From Paenibacillus sp. 1011MAR3C5 (GTDB lineage Bacteria; Bacillota; Bacilli; Paenibacillales; Paenibacillaceae), in the NCBI RefSeq assembly GCF_003591485.1, contig NZ_QZCF01000002.1:682001-746000 (forward strand): DNA of 64,000 nucleotides, in the 5' to 3' direction. Both the position numbers and the translations under genes were made by a program. The notes beneath the pieces are model-generated. The model did not search any database. It was not told the DNA's origin and saw only the letters and a program-made list of their open reading frames with translations. This document shows, piece after piece, positions 45,084 through 53,600 of this stretch (positions within the stretch are counted from its first letter, which is position 1; the number at the start of each line of letters is the position of its first letter).

Positions 45084-46043
45084 TTATGGGCGCTTCCAGG
45101 AGATGATTCCGTTATCATCCATAATGCCAAGCGTGACATCGGCAACATCTGGATCTTCCAGCAGCTTGGCGCGTATCCGATGATTGATCTCGGTCGCTTC
45201 CGCAAGCGAGAAGCCTTTGCGAAGCTCTACGTAGGCTTCTACATGATAATTTTTGCCTTCCTGAACGATGCGCATCTTGCCGATATCGGCAACATCAGGG
45301 TTTTCCAGTATAATAGCGCCTAGCCGTTCCTCCACATCCTTCGGGGCTGCGACGCCGATCAGACCAACCATGTTGTCATAACCAACCTTGAAGGCGACTC
45401 CGATCATCAGGCATGCAATCAGAATGGTGGCGATGCCGTCCATTAGCTTGAAGGTGGAGTATTCGGCAAGAATAATCGCGAGCAAGGCAAAAACGGCGCC
45501 GAGTGTTGCGACAATATCTTCATAGAATACGAGCCGGGTCGGCGGAGCGGCTCGACCAGCATTGCGGATGGCAGAGGGGATGATGCCCATTCCCTTCGCT
45601 CCGCTTCGCGTTTCTTTGACGATCTCTTTCATGGCTTTGATCAGGATAGAGCCGTCAATGGCGATGGCAATGAACAGAATGATGAAGTTGAGCCAGAAGT
45701 TCGTTGCTTCCTCGGGATGCTTGATCAGCTTAATCCCTTTGAGGAAGGTCTCATACGCCATAATCGTGACCACAATGACGGCGATCATGCAGAACAGATT
45801 CACGACCCTGCCGAAGCCCGTCGGGAATCGCTTGGTTGGCTGACGTTCGGCGAGTACACTTCCGAAGAAGACGAAGCCTTGGTTCACCGCATCCGCAACG
45901 GAATGCATAGCGGAGGCGAACATCGTGCCGCTGCCGCTGATGGACGCACCTATCCCTTTAATGATGGCTAGACCGGTATTGCCAAGCGCGGCTGTGGCAG
46001 ATGAGGTATTGCCTTTTTTGACAAGCGTCCAAAAATTGCCCAT
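45084..46043 (-). CDS. cation diffusion facilitator (CDF) transporter
   Basis: A 319-residue metal efflux protein. Six membrane segments include HSVADAVNQGFVFFG (helix 2, with His and Asp metal ligands) and YEDIVATLGAVFALLAII (helix 5). The cytosolic ferredoxin-like C-terminal domain runs from VGLIGVAAPKDVEERL to DVTLGIMDDNG. Family members exchange Zn2+, Mn2+ or Co2+ for protons; HD-type site residues are partly changed, so metal choice is open. The frame extends 14 codons upstream; GGAGG before the ATG of MGNFWTLVK fixes the start. Confidence 0.87.
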   Translation of the reverse strand: MGNFWTLVKKGNTSSATAALGNTGLAIIKGIGASISGSGTMFASAMHSVADAVNQGFVFFGSVLAERQPTKRFPTGFGRVVNLFCMIAVIVVTIMAYETFLKGIKLIKHPEEATNFWLNFIILFIAIAIDGSILIKAMKEIVKETRSGAKGMGIIPSAIRNAGRAAPPTRLVFYEDIVATLGAVFALLAIILAEYSTFKLMDGIATILIACLMIGVAFKVGYDNMVGLIGVAAPKDVEERLGAIILENPDVADIGKMRIVQEGKNYHVEAYVELRKGFSLAEATEINHRIRAKLLEDPDVADVTLGIMDDNGIISWKRP

Positions 46044-46225
46044 AAATGATTGACCCTCCATAACCCAAACTTTAACAGCTATCACAAGTCATTATATGTG
46101 TATTATGGGTTTTCTTCAATAAAGGAATGCATGGCGGAGATAACGTCGATATTTGAACCATTTTGGCAATTTGCGGAGATAGCATTATAATGGAGAAGAT
46201 ATGAGGAAGGGAGTGGCGGAGAGTC

Positions 46226-46651
46226 ATGCTTACAAGTGAAAGAGTAGAATCGAAGGAACAGTTGGACGAAGCATACCGCATCCGTATGGAGGTATTCGTG
46301 AATGAACAGGGCGTATCTCCCGACGTCGAGATTGACGAGCATGAGGAAGATGCGATCCATGTGTTGGTCAAGTACAACGGGGAGTCAGCCGGGGCTGGCC
46401 GAATTCGGGTCGTTGACGGGATTGCGAAGCTGGAGCGGGTATGCGTGCTTGCGCCGTACCGCAAACATAAAATCGGCGCTGCTGTCATGGCGGAGCTAGA
46501 AGAAGTAGCCAGGGAAGCCGAACTGACGAAAGCGAAGCTTCATGCGCAGACACAAGCGGCGGGCTTCTACGAGAAGCTGGGCTACACGGCCGATTCCGAT
46601 GAATTCATGGAGGAAGGCATTCCCCATATTCGCATGATTAAGAAGCTGTAA
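46226..46651 (+). CDS. GNAT-family N-acetyltransferase (ElaA/YjcF-like)
   Basis: A 141-residue GNAT protein. RIRMEVFVNEQGVSPDVEIDEHEEDAIHV is typical of the YjcF/ElaA branch; LERVCVLAPYRKHKIGAAVM contains the acetyl-CoA loop RKHKIG; HAQTQAAGFYEKLGY is the conserved end. The substrate is unknown. GGAAGGGAGTGG lies upstream. It stands alone ahead of the MBOAT gene. Confidence 0.92.
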   Translation: MLTSERVESKEQLDEAYRIRMEVFVNEQGVSPDVEIDEHEEDAIHVLVKYNGESAGAGRIRVVDGIAKLERVCVLAPYRKHKIGAAVMAELEEVAREAELTKAKLHAQTQAAGFYEKLGYTADSDEFMEEGIPHIRMIKKL

Positions 46652-46716
46652 CGGCTTATACGGAGTTTTCAGTCGTTCATCGACATTGATGCATCTATTG
46701 AAAGAAGGTTGCTACG

Positions 46717-48147
46717 TTGATCTTTTCAACCTACACATTTATATTCCTATTCCTGCCGGTGACTTTTCTCGTCTACCGGCTGCTAACCTATGTGAAGGAA
46801 CCGAATGTTGCCAAGCTATGGCTTGTCATAGCGTCTATTTATTTCTACGCGCAGGGCAGCGGTACCTTCGTCATCCTGTTCATGCTCGACATCTTCGTCA
46901 ACTTTGCGATCGGCAGTATGATTGTCAAAGCGGGCAAGAGGGGTGCGAACTGGACGAAGCGGCTTCTGCTTGCCATTGGACTACTGCTTAACGTTGCATT
47001 TCTTGGCTATTACAAATATTCTAATTTTGCTATTGAAAATGTCAATCATTTGACCGGACAAGCCTTCCCCCTGCTGGAGATTGTGCTGCCGCTGGGGATC
47101 TCGTTCTATACATTCCAGCTGATCGCTTATCTGGTTGATTGCTATAAAGGGCTGACCAAGGAAACACCGATAGTAGACTTCCTGTTGTTCATTACCTTCT
47201 TCCCGCAATTGATCGTTGGTCCGATCGTGCATCATGCCGATGTCATTCCGCAATACCAGGACAAGGCGATGCGCCGCATCAATCCGACGAATATTATGCT
47301 GGGGATGTTCCTGTTCTCAATCGGCTGCGCCAAAAAAATCATGCTGGCCGATCCCATTACCAGTTATGCCGCAACCTTCTACGCTAACGTTGGAGCGGGG
47401 GATACACTCTCCGCATGGCTGGCATCAGTCGGATATACGATATCGTATTATTTCGACCTGTCAGGATATGCGGATATGGCGCTTGGACTTGCGCTGTTTT
47501 TCAATATTCGGCTGCCGCATAACTTCAATTCGCCTTACAAGGCGCGGAATTTCCGCGAATATTGGCAGCGGTGGCATATGACGCTGTCGAAGTTTCTGTC
47601 GGACTATATCTTCCGCAGCTTCTACCGCAAGGGAAGCGGAAGCTTCAATTTCTACTTCTCCGTCATGATGACGTTTTTTGTCTCGGGCTTCTGGCATGGC
47701 GCAGGCTGGCAATTTATCGTATGGGGCATTATTAACGGCATATTCGTATGTATGTCCCATTTCATGTACCGCAACAAGTGGAAGCTGCCGTTTGTCTTGG
47801 CCTGGACCATGACGTTCGCAGGAGTTATCGGAACACGAATTCTGTTCGTGTCCGATACGATGGGCGAGGCCTGGATTGTCATTCGCAAGATGTTCAGCCT
47901 GAGGGATTTTGCCGGTATGGATATGGCATTGGCTCTGGACAAGGTGGCGAGCTTCGCCGCCTACAACGCTTATACGATTGCGCTTCTGCTTGTCGGCATG
48001 GCGATTTCATTCTTCGGAAAAAACTCGGCACAGCTGACCCAAGACTTCAAGCCAAGCGTTCGATATGCGGTGGCAGCAGCCCTGCTGCTCGGTATCTCGC
48101 TGGCGCAGATGACGTCAGTGTCTAATTTCTTATATTTCCAATTCTGA
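46717..48147 (+). CDS. MBOAT-family O-acyltransferase (AlgI/DltB-like)
   Basis: A 476-residue polytopic acyltransferase. MBOAT landmarks are FFPQLIVGPIVHH, SGYADMALGLALFF, NSPYKARNFREYWQRWHMTLSKFLSDYIF and the catalytic His in FVSGFWHGAGWQFIVWG. AlgI-type members pass acyl groups across the membrane to a partner SGNH protein, which places them on an extracellular polymer. The next gene, nine bases on, encodes such a partner. The start is TTG after GAAAGAAGG. Confidence 0.93.
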   Translation: MIFSTYTFIFLFLPVTFLVYRLLTYVKEPNVAKLWLVIASIYFYAQGSGTFVILFMLDIFVNFAIGSMIVKAGKRGANWTKRLLLAIGLLLNVAFLGYYKYSNFAIENVNHLTGQAFPLLEIVLPLGISFYTFQLIAYLVDCYKGLTKETPIVDFLLFITFFPQLIVGPIVHHADVIPQYQDKAMRRINPTNIMLGMFLFSIGCAKKIMLADPITSYAATFYANVGAGDTLSAWLASVGYTISYYFDLSGYADMALGLALFFNIRLPHNFNSPYKARNFREYWQRWHMTLSKFLSDYIFRSFYRKGSGSFNFYFSVMMTFFVSGFWHGAGWQFIVWGIINGIFVCMSHFMYRNKWKLPFVLAWTMTFAGVIGTRILFVSDTMGEAWIVIRKMFSLRDFAGMDMALALDKVASFAAYNAYTIALLLVGMAISFFGKNSAQLTQDFKPSVRYAVAAALLLGISLAQMTSVSNFLYFQF

Positions 48148-48156
48148 GGTGACGTA

Positions 48157-49992
48157 ATGAGTTTGCGCAAATGGTTGATCGCATTCGTCGCTTCGCTGGG
48201 GCTGGCAGCGGCGGTCGTAGCGGGCTTCAATATTGTCGTTGATCCCTTCGGCGTATTCGGCGACAAGGTGTTGAAATGGCATTCCTACAATATGGTCAAT
48301 AATCCGCGCGTAGCCAAAATCGGCTACCTGGATCAGTACCATGAACGCTATAATTCGTATATTATCGGCGGTTCCAAGTCAAGCTCGATATCGCCCGAGC
48401 TGCTGAACAAGTATTATGGAGACGATGCGAAGTTCTACAGTATGCTGATGTATGGCGGCGACTTCCATGATTATGAGAAAACACTTTATTACTTGATGGA
48501 TGAATACAAGCCCAAGAATATTGTCGTTCATATGAGCTTGCAGGAGATCAGCCACTTCAACGAGAAGGCGACAGACTTCAAACAATCGCTCCATGCCAAA
48601 GTTTCGGGCGAATCGAAGTTCTCGTTCTATCTGGACTATCTGAAGCTGAACCCTTCGTACGGCTATTCCAAGCTGGAGGGCTACGCCAAACGGGCGGTCG
48701 ACTCGTTCGAATACTCGCAATTCATACCGGAAACAGGCGTCTATAACAAAGTAAAACGGGACGCGGAGAAGGTTGATGACCTGGAAGCATATATGCAAGC
48801 GAACAAATCGGCATTCGCGCCATTCGGCAAGCTGGAGGCTTCGGCTCTCGACAAGAACGTCGAGGCACTTTCGCGTATGAAGGCGTACGTGGAGTCGCAT
48901 GGCGCAACGTTCCGGCTTATTACGGGAGCAACCTCCGAGCAGGAGCTGCTCAGCTATGATATGGAAGAGCTGAAGACGTATTGGACCAAGCTGGCTGATG
49001 TTACGGACTTCTGGGACTTCTCCGGCTATACGACGATCAGCGGAGATCCGCGCTACTTCTACGATACGATGCATTACCGCAATACGCTTGGCAGCATGAT
49101 GCTGGGGTACATCTTCCAGGATGACAGTGTGTATGTGCCAAGCGAATTCGGACATTACACGACCAAAGACAATGTGGCAGAGCACGCAGCCGCCGTATTC
49201 GAACGTCCAGAAGCACTTTCCAAGGATGCCATCGACATTCCGATCCTTGTTTATCATCATATAGACGACGATCCGTATGAGCCGAATTCGCTGATTACGC
49301 CGCCAGCAAAGTTCCGCAGCGATATGGAGGCGGTTAAGGCTGCTGGCTTCAACGCGGTATTGATCACGGATCTGATCGATTATGTGGACGGGAAGAAGGA
49401 ATTGCCGGATAATCCGGTTGCTATTACGTTCGATGACGGATACCTAAGCAATTACGAATACGGTTATCCCGTTCTGAAGGAACTAGGTCTTCATGCGACG
49501 ATTTCGATTATCGGCTGGTCCGTCGGACGCGATGAGCATCGGATTCCGGGCAAGCAGTTTTATCCCCACTTCACATGGAAGCAGGCCAAGGAGATGCAGG
49601 TTTCTGGTGTCATCGATATCCAGAACCATAGCTATGACATGCATGAGTCAAACCCGGATGATCCTTCGGTTCGCAGCGGTGTGCTGCAATTGCCGGGTGA
49701 ATCCAACGGAGATTACGCCAGAGCGCTTCTGTCTGATATCGGAGGCATGGCGGATTCGATCGAGCAGCAGCTTGGCAATACGGTGAATGTCTTTACGTAT
49801 CCATTCGGCTACTACTCTCATTTGTCCGAGCAGATACTGAAGGACATGGGGTACCGCGTTACCTTATCGACGAAATCAGGGATCAGCCGAATCATCAAAG
49901 GCGACCCGGATTCGCTCTTTGCACTGAAACGCATAAATGGCGGGCCGGAAGTGCCGAGCGAGACGCTGGTTGCAAGACTGCAGGGCAAATAA
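48157..49992 (+). CDS. fused SGNH (AlgJ/DltD-like) and polysaccharide deacetylase (NodB) protein
   Basis: A 611-residue membrane-anchored, extracellular two-domain protein. After an N-terminal anchor (WLIAFVASLGLAAAVVAGF), residues to about 345 form an SGNH/DltD-like domain with IIGGSKSSS (Ser) and YDTMHYRNTLGSMML (Asp-His). From about 355 a polysaccharide deacetylase of the CE4 type begins (ILVYHHIDDDP), with metal motif ITFDDGY (D426/D427), HSYDMH (H491, H496) and VFTYPFGYYS. One chain thus could both add O-acyl groups with the MBOAT and remove N-acetyl groups from a surface glycan. The target is not evident. Confidence 0.88.
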   Translation: MSLRKWLIAFVASLGLAAAVVAGFNIVVDPFGVFGDKVLKWHSYNMVNNPRVAKIGYLDQYHERYNSYIIGGSKSSSISPELLNKYYGDDAKFYSMLMYGGDFHDYEKTLYYLMDEYKPKNIVVHMSLQEISHFNEKATDFKQSLHAKVSGESKFSFYLDYLKLNPSYGYSKLEGYAKRAVDSFEYSQFIPETGVYNKVKRDAEKVDDLEAYMQANKSAFAPFGKLEASALDKNVEALSRMKAYVESHGATFRLITGATSEQELLSYDMEELKTYWTKLADVTDFWDFSGYTTISGDPRYFYDTMHYRNTLGSMMLGYIFQDDSVYVPSEFGHYTTKDNVAEHAAAVFERPEALSKDAIDIPILVYHHIDDDPYEPNSLITPPAKFRSDMEAVKAAGFNAVLITDLIDYVDGKKELPDNPVAITFDDGYLSNYEYGYPVLKELGLHATISIIGWSVGRDEHRIPGKQFYPHFTWKQAKEMQVSGVIDIQNHSYDMHESNPDDPSVRSGVLQLPGESNGDYARALLSDIGGMADSIEQQLGNTVNVFTYPFGYYSHLSEQILKDMGYRVTLSTKSGISRIIKGDPDSLFALKRINGGPEVPSETLVARLQGK

Positions 49993-50040
49993 GCAGGATC
50001 ATTAAAAACAACGAATGTTCAGTTTGGCATATAGCCGTAA

Positions 50041-50082
50041 AAAAGACTGCCGGGCATTAGCATCAGCCTGACAGTCTTTTTT
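50041..50082 (+). terminator. intrinsic terminator of the MBOAT-SGNH operon
   Basis: AAAAGACTG and CAGTCTTTT form the outer stem, GGC/GCC extends it, and a T run follows. Confidence 0.88.
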
Positions 50083-50163
50083 GTCATTCGCGTACGGATT
50101 GGGGACTTGCGTCCATGAGAGCCATAGTGATCGGATTGTTATATGGCTCTCTGATTCAATCAT

Positions 50164-50310
50164 CTAGCCTGTAGACGGATTGTTCGGCGCATGTCCCTTT
50201 TGGTTCCGATGCTGAGCCACTGAACCTGCTACGTCATTCTCGGCTTGCCTTGAGCGAATCGCGTACGACACGTTTTTGCCTGCTGAGGAGCGCTGCTTGT
50301 GACGACCCAT
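50164..50310 (-). CDS. small basic protein
   Basis: A 48-residue ORF (MGRHKQRSSAGKNVS to GHAPNNPSTG) with GGAGGA nine bases before its ATG. It is basic, rich in Ser, Asn and Gln, and has no hydrophobic stretch, in the style of minor small acid-soluble spore proteins such as SspO, though I see no defining motif. It stands alone on the minus strand; a hairpin AGAGCCATA / TATGGCTCT lies downstream. Confidence 0.55.
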   Translation of the reverse strand: MGRHKQRSSAGKNVSYAIRSRQAENDVAGSVAQHRNQKGHAPNNPSTG

Positions 50311-50478
50311 AATCGGATTCCTCCATTTTGCGGTGTATTGGCCCGCATGAAGCGAGCATCATTAGTTTTCCCAGCAGACGTTTATCTATCGCGGGAATGC
50401 CAGCCATGGCGCCATTCGGATAAAAAAGCAGGAACTGGCAAACGATAAGGACGTCTAACTCATCGGGAGCCAAGGGAG

Positions 50479-50820
50479 ATGTCTATGAATGAGCAGAATA
50501 CGCCGCTGGCCAGCCGGATCGAAGAGACGCGGGAGAAGCTTAAGCATTTTTTGAACGATTGCAGCGACTCTTCTATTTATCACTTCCGGACCGGCGAGCA
50601 ATTGCCAAGCATGTTTGTATTCTTCAGCGGATTGACGCATGAAGATCGTCTGGATGAGCTGCGCCAAGAGATGGCGGGTTGGGGACGGGTCAAGCTGTGT
50701 GTAGAGATCTTTCTCCCTTCTCCAGGCGGCAATGAATCGGGAGACGGCCAGGAGGGGATGGGTGCCGAGAATAAAAGCCGGCAATATTCTCGTATCCAGC
50801 CAATCATGAGCAGACGCACG
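50479..50820 (+). pseudogene. GerA-type germinant receptor A-subunit, N-terminal fragment
   Basis: The first about 65 residues (KLKHFLNDCSDSSIYHFR, FVFFSGLTHEDRLDEL) resemble the cytosolic N-terminus of GerAA-type subunits, where LKxxFxxCxD and a YxxGLxD phrase recur. After DELRQEMAGWG the resemblance is lost and the frame runs on without recognisable sequence. Full-length A subunits are about 480-550 residues, so most of the gene, including all membrane helices, is gone. AAGGGAGATG still precedes the ATG. Confidence 0.65.
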
Positions 50821-50955
50821 GCTTCTTCTGGATTACAAATCAGATCAAGCCTAGCACGGTATTAACGACACCGTTGCGAAGGATGAATCCATTGCCATTC
50901 ATCTGACAACGAGCAACTCCAAGCTCATTCCCAGAATCGACAGCGATGGGCGGTT
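50809..50955 (+). pseudogene. GerAC-type lipoprotein fragment
   Basis: Short stretches in two frames, GFFWITNQIKPSTVL and then SIAIHLTTSNSKLIPRIDSDG, match the middle part of GerAC proteins, where a LWxxGEIK phrase is followed by VxxTSxKxxPxI. A frameshift separates them and both ends are missing. Its place between the A- and B-type fragments fits an operon order A-C-B. Confidence 0.55.
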
Positions 50956-51252
50956 AGAAGGGGATTCGAGGTCATTGCGCGAACCGGACAAATCTTCGTG
51001 CCGATCATTACGTTGTTCACCGTGCTCATTCTCGTGCTTCTCATCCCCGAGCTGAATCCCCATCATCTGCTGCCGCAGCTGGAGCGGGGAGCGAGACCCG
51101 TTCTTCAAGGCTCTCTGGTTGTGGACGGCTGGTTCAGCCAATTGCTGCTTGCCGTCTATGTTCTTCCGTTAGTTTTCCTTTTTCCGATGCTGCTGTGTGC
51201 TCTAGCCTATATACGGATCTGGTTCAAAGGACTCGGTACTAGTGCAAAATAG
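50953..51252 (+). pseudogene. GerAB-type permease subunit, C-terminal fragment
   Basis: From VRRGFEVIARTGQIFVPI onward the frame matches the last third of GerAB-type permeases: two membrane helices (LFTVLILVLLIPEL and LLLAVYVLPLVFLFPMLLCALAYI) with LLPQLERGARPVLQGS between them. A complete B subunit has ten helices in about 365 residues; the first two thirds are missing and no start codon with a ribosome site exists. Confidence 0.72.
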
Positions 51253-51318
51253 TACTGTTCCGCACCTAGAAATTTCCTTATAGTGGATAAATAGAAATAG
51301 ACAGCTATGAGGGGATGT

Positions 51319-52503
51319 GTGAACGGCTTGGCTGCAAAGGATTCGTTCTGGTCGAGAGTGCTGACGGGGTTGTTTTTTGTGCCGCTCATCTGGATTGCCG
51401 GCTTTTTTATTTATATCTTCGCCGTTTTGTCCGGTGTCCGTTTATTTTATATGTGGATGCTTTTAAGCGTATGTATTGTACTGTCGTTGATGCTGGTGAT
51501 CGGATTGGGCGAATGGATGAAGCGCAAAGTGTATTGGTCTTGCATGGCGGGGCTTCTGCTTGTTTTTGGCGCAGTCATATTCGGCTATGAGATGAACCGA
51601 ATGTATCACGATAGCATGCCGACGGTGGCGGAAGGTGAGGTCGATCTCGCCGCTTACGAGCCGTTCGTTCGCGGCTCCAAAGCTGTGATGCTGGATGTGC
51701 CGTCTACGCTGAGGATCGAAGATGAGCTGCCCATCATGGACGGCGCTACAGCGCTGTACCCGCTCTATTCGGCTTTCGCTATGGCGGTATATCCGGAGAA
51801 GGCGTATGATCATATCCGCAGCGAGGTGCGTTCCACAAAGACGAGCCAAGCCTACGACAGTCTCATCTCGGGCGAGGCGGATGTCATCTTCGCTGCCGAG
51901 CCGTCCGAGCGGCAGCGGGGCGACGCGCTGGCTGCCGGTGTGGAATTGAAGCTGACGCCGATTGGGCGGGAGGCTTTTGTGTTTTTTACGCATGCGGACA
52001 ATTCGGTTAACGGTCTGACAACGGAGCAGATCCAGGACATCTATTCCGGGGAGATCAGCAATTGGAATGAGCTTGGAGGGAAGTCGGCAGCCATTAGAGC
52101 GTTCCAGCGTCCAGAGGGCAGCGGCAGCCAATCTGCGCTTCAGCGGCTGATGAAGGGCCGAAGCCTGGCCCATCCGCCCAGGGAAGATGTGGCATCGGGG
52201 ATGGGCGGAATCATTGCGCGCACGTCGGACTATCGCAACTATCCGAATGCGCTGGGCTTTACCTTCTTGTATTATGCGACGGAGATGGTAAGGAACGGAG
52301 AGATCAAGCTGCTCTCCGTGGATGGTGTCTATCCAACCAGGGAGAGCATCGCAAACGAAACGTACCCGCTCAGCAGCCCATTCTATGCCGTGACGGCAGG
52401 AACCAGCAATCCTCATGTCGAATCCTTGATAAACTGGATACGGTCGGAGCAAGGACAGAAGCTCGTAGCAGCTACAGGCTATACGCCGATTGCCGCGCCG
52501 TAA
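51319..52503 (+). CDS. membrane-anchored PstS-like phosphate-binding protein
   Basis: A 394-residue protein with three N-terminal membrane segments (VLTGLFFVPLIWIAGFFIYIF, LFYMWMLLSVCIVLSLMLVIG, VYWSCMAGLLLVFGAVIFGY) followed by a PstS-type substrate-binding domain from about residue 105 (PIMDGATALYPLYSAFAMAVYP; ISGEADVIFAAEPS; SGEISNWNELGG; PEGSGSQSALQRLM). PstS usually is a lipoprotein with one lipid anchor; fusion to a membrane domain is unusual and no pst permease genes adjoin it. The GTG follows GAGGGGA at good spacing; an ATG four codons earlier lacks a site. Confidence 0.85.
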   Translation: MNGLAAKDSFWSRVLTGLFFVPLIWIAGFFIYIFAVLSGVRLFYMWMLLSVCIVLSLMLVIGLGEWMKRKVYWSCMAGLLLVFGAVIFGYEMNRMYHDSMPTVAEGEVDLAAYEPFVRGSKAVMLDVPSTLRIEDELPIMDGATALYPLYSAFAMAVYPEKAYDHIRSEVRSTKTSQAYDSLISGEADVIFAAEPSERQRGDALAAGVELKLTPIGREAFVFFTHADNSVNGLTTEQIQDIYSGEISNWNELGGKSAAIRAFQRPEGSGSQSALQRLMKGRSLAHPPREDVASGMGGIIARTSDYRNYPNALGFTFLYYATEMVRNGEIKLLSVDGVYPTRESIANETYPLSSPFYAVTAGTSNPHVESLINWIRSEQGQKLVAATGYTPIAAP

Positions 52504-52525
52504 CAACATGAGAGGAGTTACATAC

Positions 52526-53497
52526 ATGAAACCGAGTATCTTTGTTGATTATGCCATTTCAGATGCCGTTATGGACTATTTGCTTAAGCATTGTACAGTC
52601 GACGCATGGAGAGAGGAGGACACGGCTCCTAGAGAAGAGCTCTATAAGCGGCTTTCCGTTGCGGAAGGCTACTTGACGGGTGGCAGGCGCATTGACGATG
52701 CGCTGCTGGAAGCGGCGCCGAAGCTGAAAGTCGTAAGCACGGTCAGCGTCGGCTATAATCACTTCGATATTGCTGCCATGAAGCGTCATGGCGTAACGGG
52801 AACGCACACACCAGAGGTGCTGGATGAGACGGTGGCGGATCTCGTATTCGCGCTTATGCTTGGCAGCGCCCGCAAAGTGGCCGAGCTTGACCGCTACGTA
52901 AGAGATGGACTCTGGAAGCGGGGCGACGTTGACAATCTGTTCGGCATGGATGTGCATCATGCCACAGTGGGCATCATTGGCATGGGCCGCATCGGGGAGG
53001 CGGTTGCGCGCAGGGCAGCGTTCGGCTTCGGGATGACGGTGAACTATCATAACCGCAGCCGCAAGCCTGAGGCTGAAGCAAAGTATGGCGCCACTTATAT
53101 GGAACTGGACGAGCTGCTGGCTGCTTCGGATTATGTCGTATTATTAGCGCCGCTAACGAATGAAACCAGAGGAATGATCGGCAAGCGGGAATTCGGATGG
53201 ATGAAGCCTTCGGCAATCTTTATCAATGCTTCACGCGGGGCGACTATCGATGAAGAGGCTTTGATTGAGGCGCTGCAGAAGGGGACGATCCGGGCGGCCG
53301 GCCTGGATGTCTACCAGCAGGAGCCGCTTCCTGCGGATCATCCGCTGCTTGCGCTGCCTAATGCGCTGCTGCTGCCGCATATCGGCTCGGCTACAGCGAA
53401 GACGAGGGAAGAGATGGCCATGCTTGCTGCGCGCAATCTTGTAGCCGTCCTGCAAGGCGAGGAACCGCCTCATCGCGTTCCGGAATTCAAATCTTGA
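52526..53497 (+). CDS. D-isomer-specific 2-hydroxyacid dehydrogenase (GhrB-like)
   Basis: A 323-residue NAD(P)-dependent dehydrogenase. The nucleotide motif GIIGMGRIGEAVARRA is in the middle, with catalytic Arg in INASRGATIDE, Glu near QQEPLP and His in LLPHIGSAT. Relatives reduce glyoxylate or hydroxypyruvate, or act on gluconate-type keto acids. The frame extends 12 codons upstream; GAGAGGAG before MKPSIFVD sets the start. A strong terminator follows. Confidence 0.92.
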   Translation: MKPSIFVDYAISDAVMDYLLKHCTVDAWREEDTAPREELYKRLSVAEGYLTGGRRIDDALLEAAPKLKVVSTVSVGYNHFDIAAMKRHGVTGTHTPEVLDETVADLVFALMLGSARKVAELDRYVRDGLWKRGDVDNLFGMDVHHATVGIIGMGRIGEAVARRAAFGFGMTVNYHNRSRKPEAEAKYGATYMELDELLAASDYVVLLAPLTNETRGMIGKREFGWMKPSAIFINASRGATIDEEALIEALQKGTIRAAGLDVYQQEPLPADHPLLALPNALLLPHIGSATAKTREEMAMLAARNLVAVLQGEEPPHRVPEFKS

Positions 53498-53516
53498 ACA
53501 AGCAACAGATAGGACA

Positions 53517-53556
53517 GGAAGCGCCGCTATTTCGTGAAATAGCGGCGCTTCCTTTA
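53517..53556. terminator. bidirectional terminator hairpin
   Basis: A perfect 17-pair stem beginning GGAAGCGCCGCTATTTC, with a two-base centre, is followed by CTTTAGG; it sits between the dehydrogenase and the convergent molybdopterin enzyme gene. Confidence 0.8.
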
Positions 53557-53600
53557 GGTGTAATTTTGCTTTGCAATCTCGTGATTGGTTCGGCTTTTCG

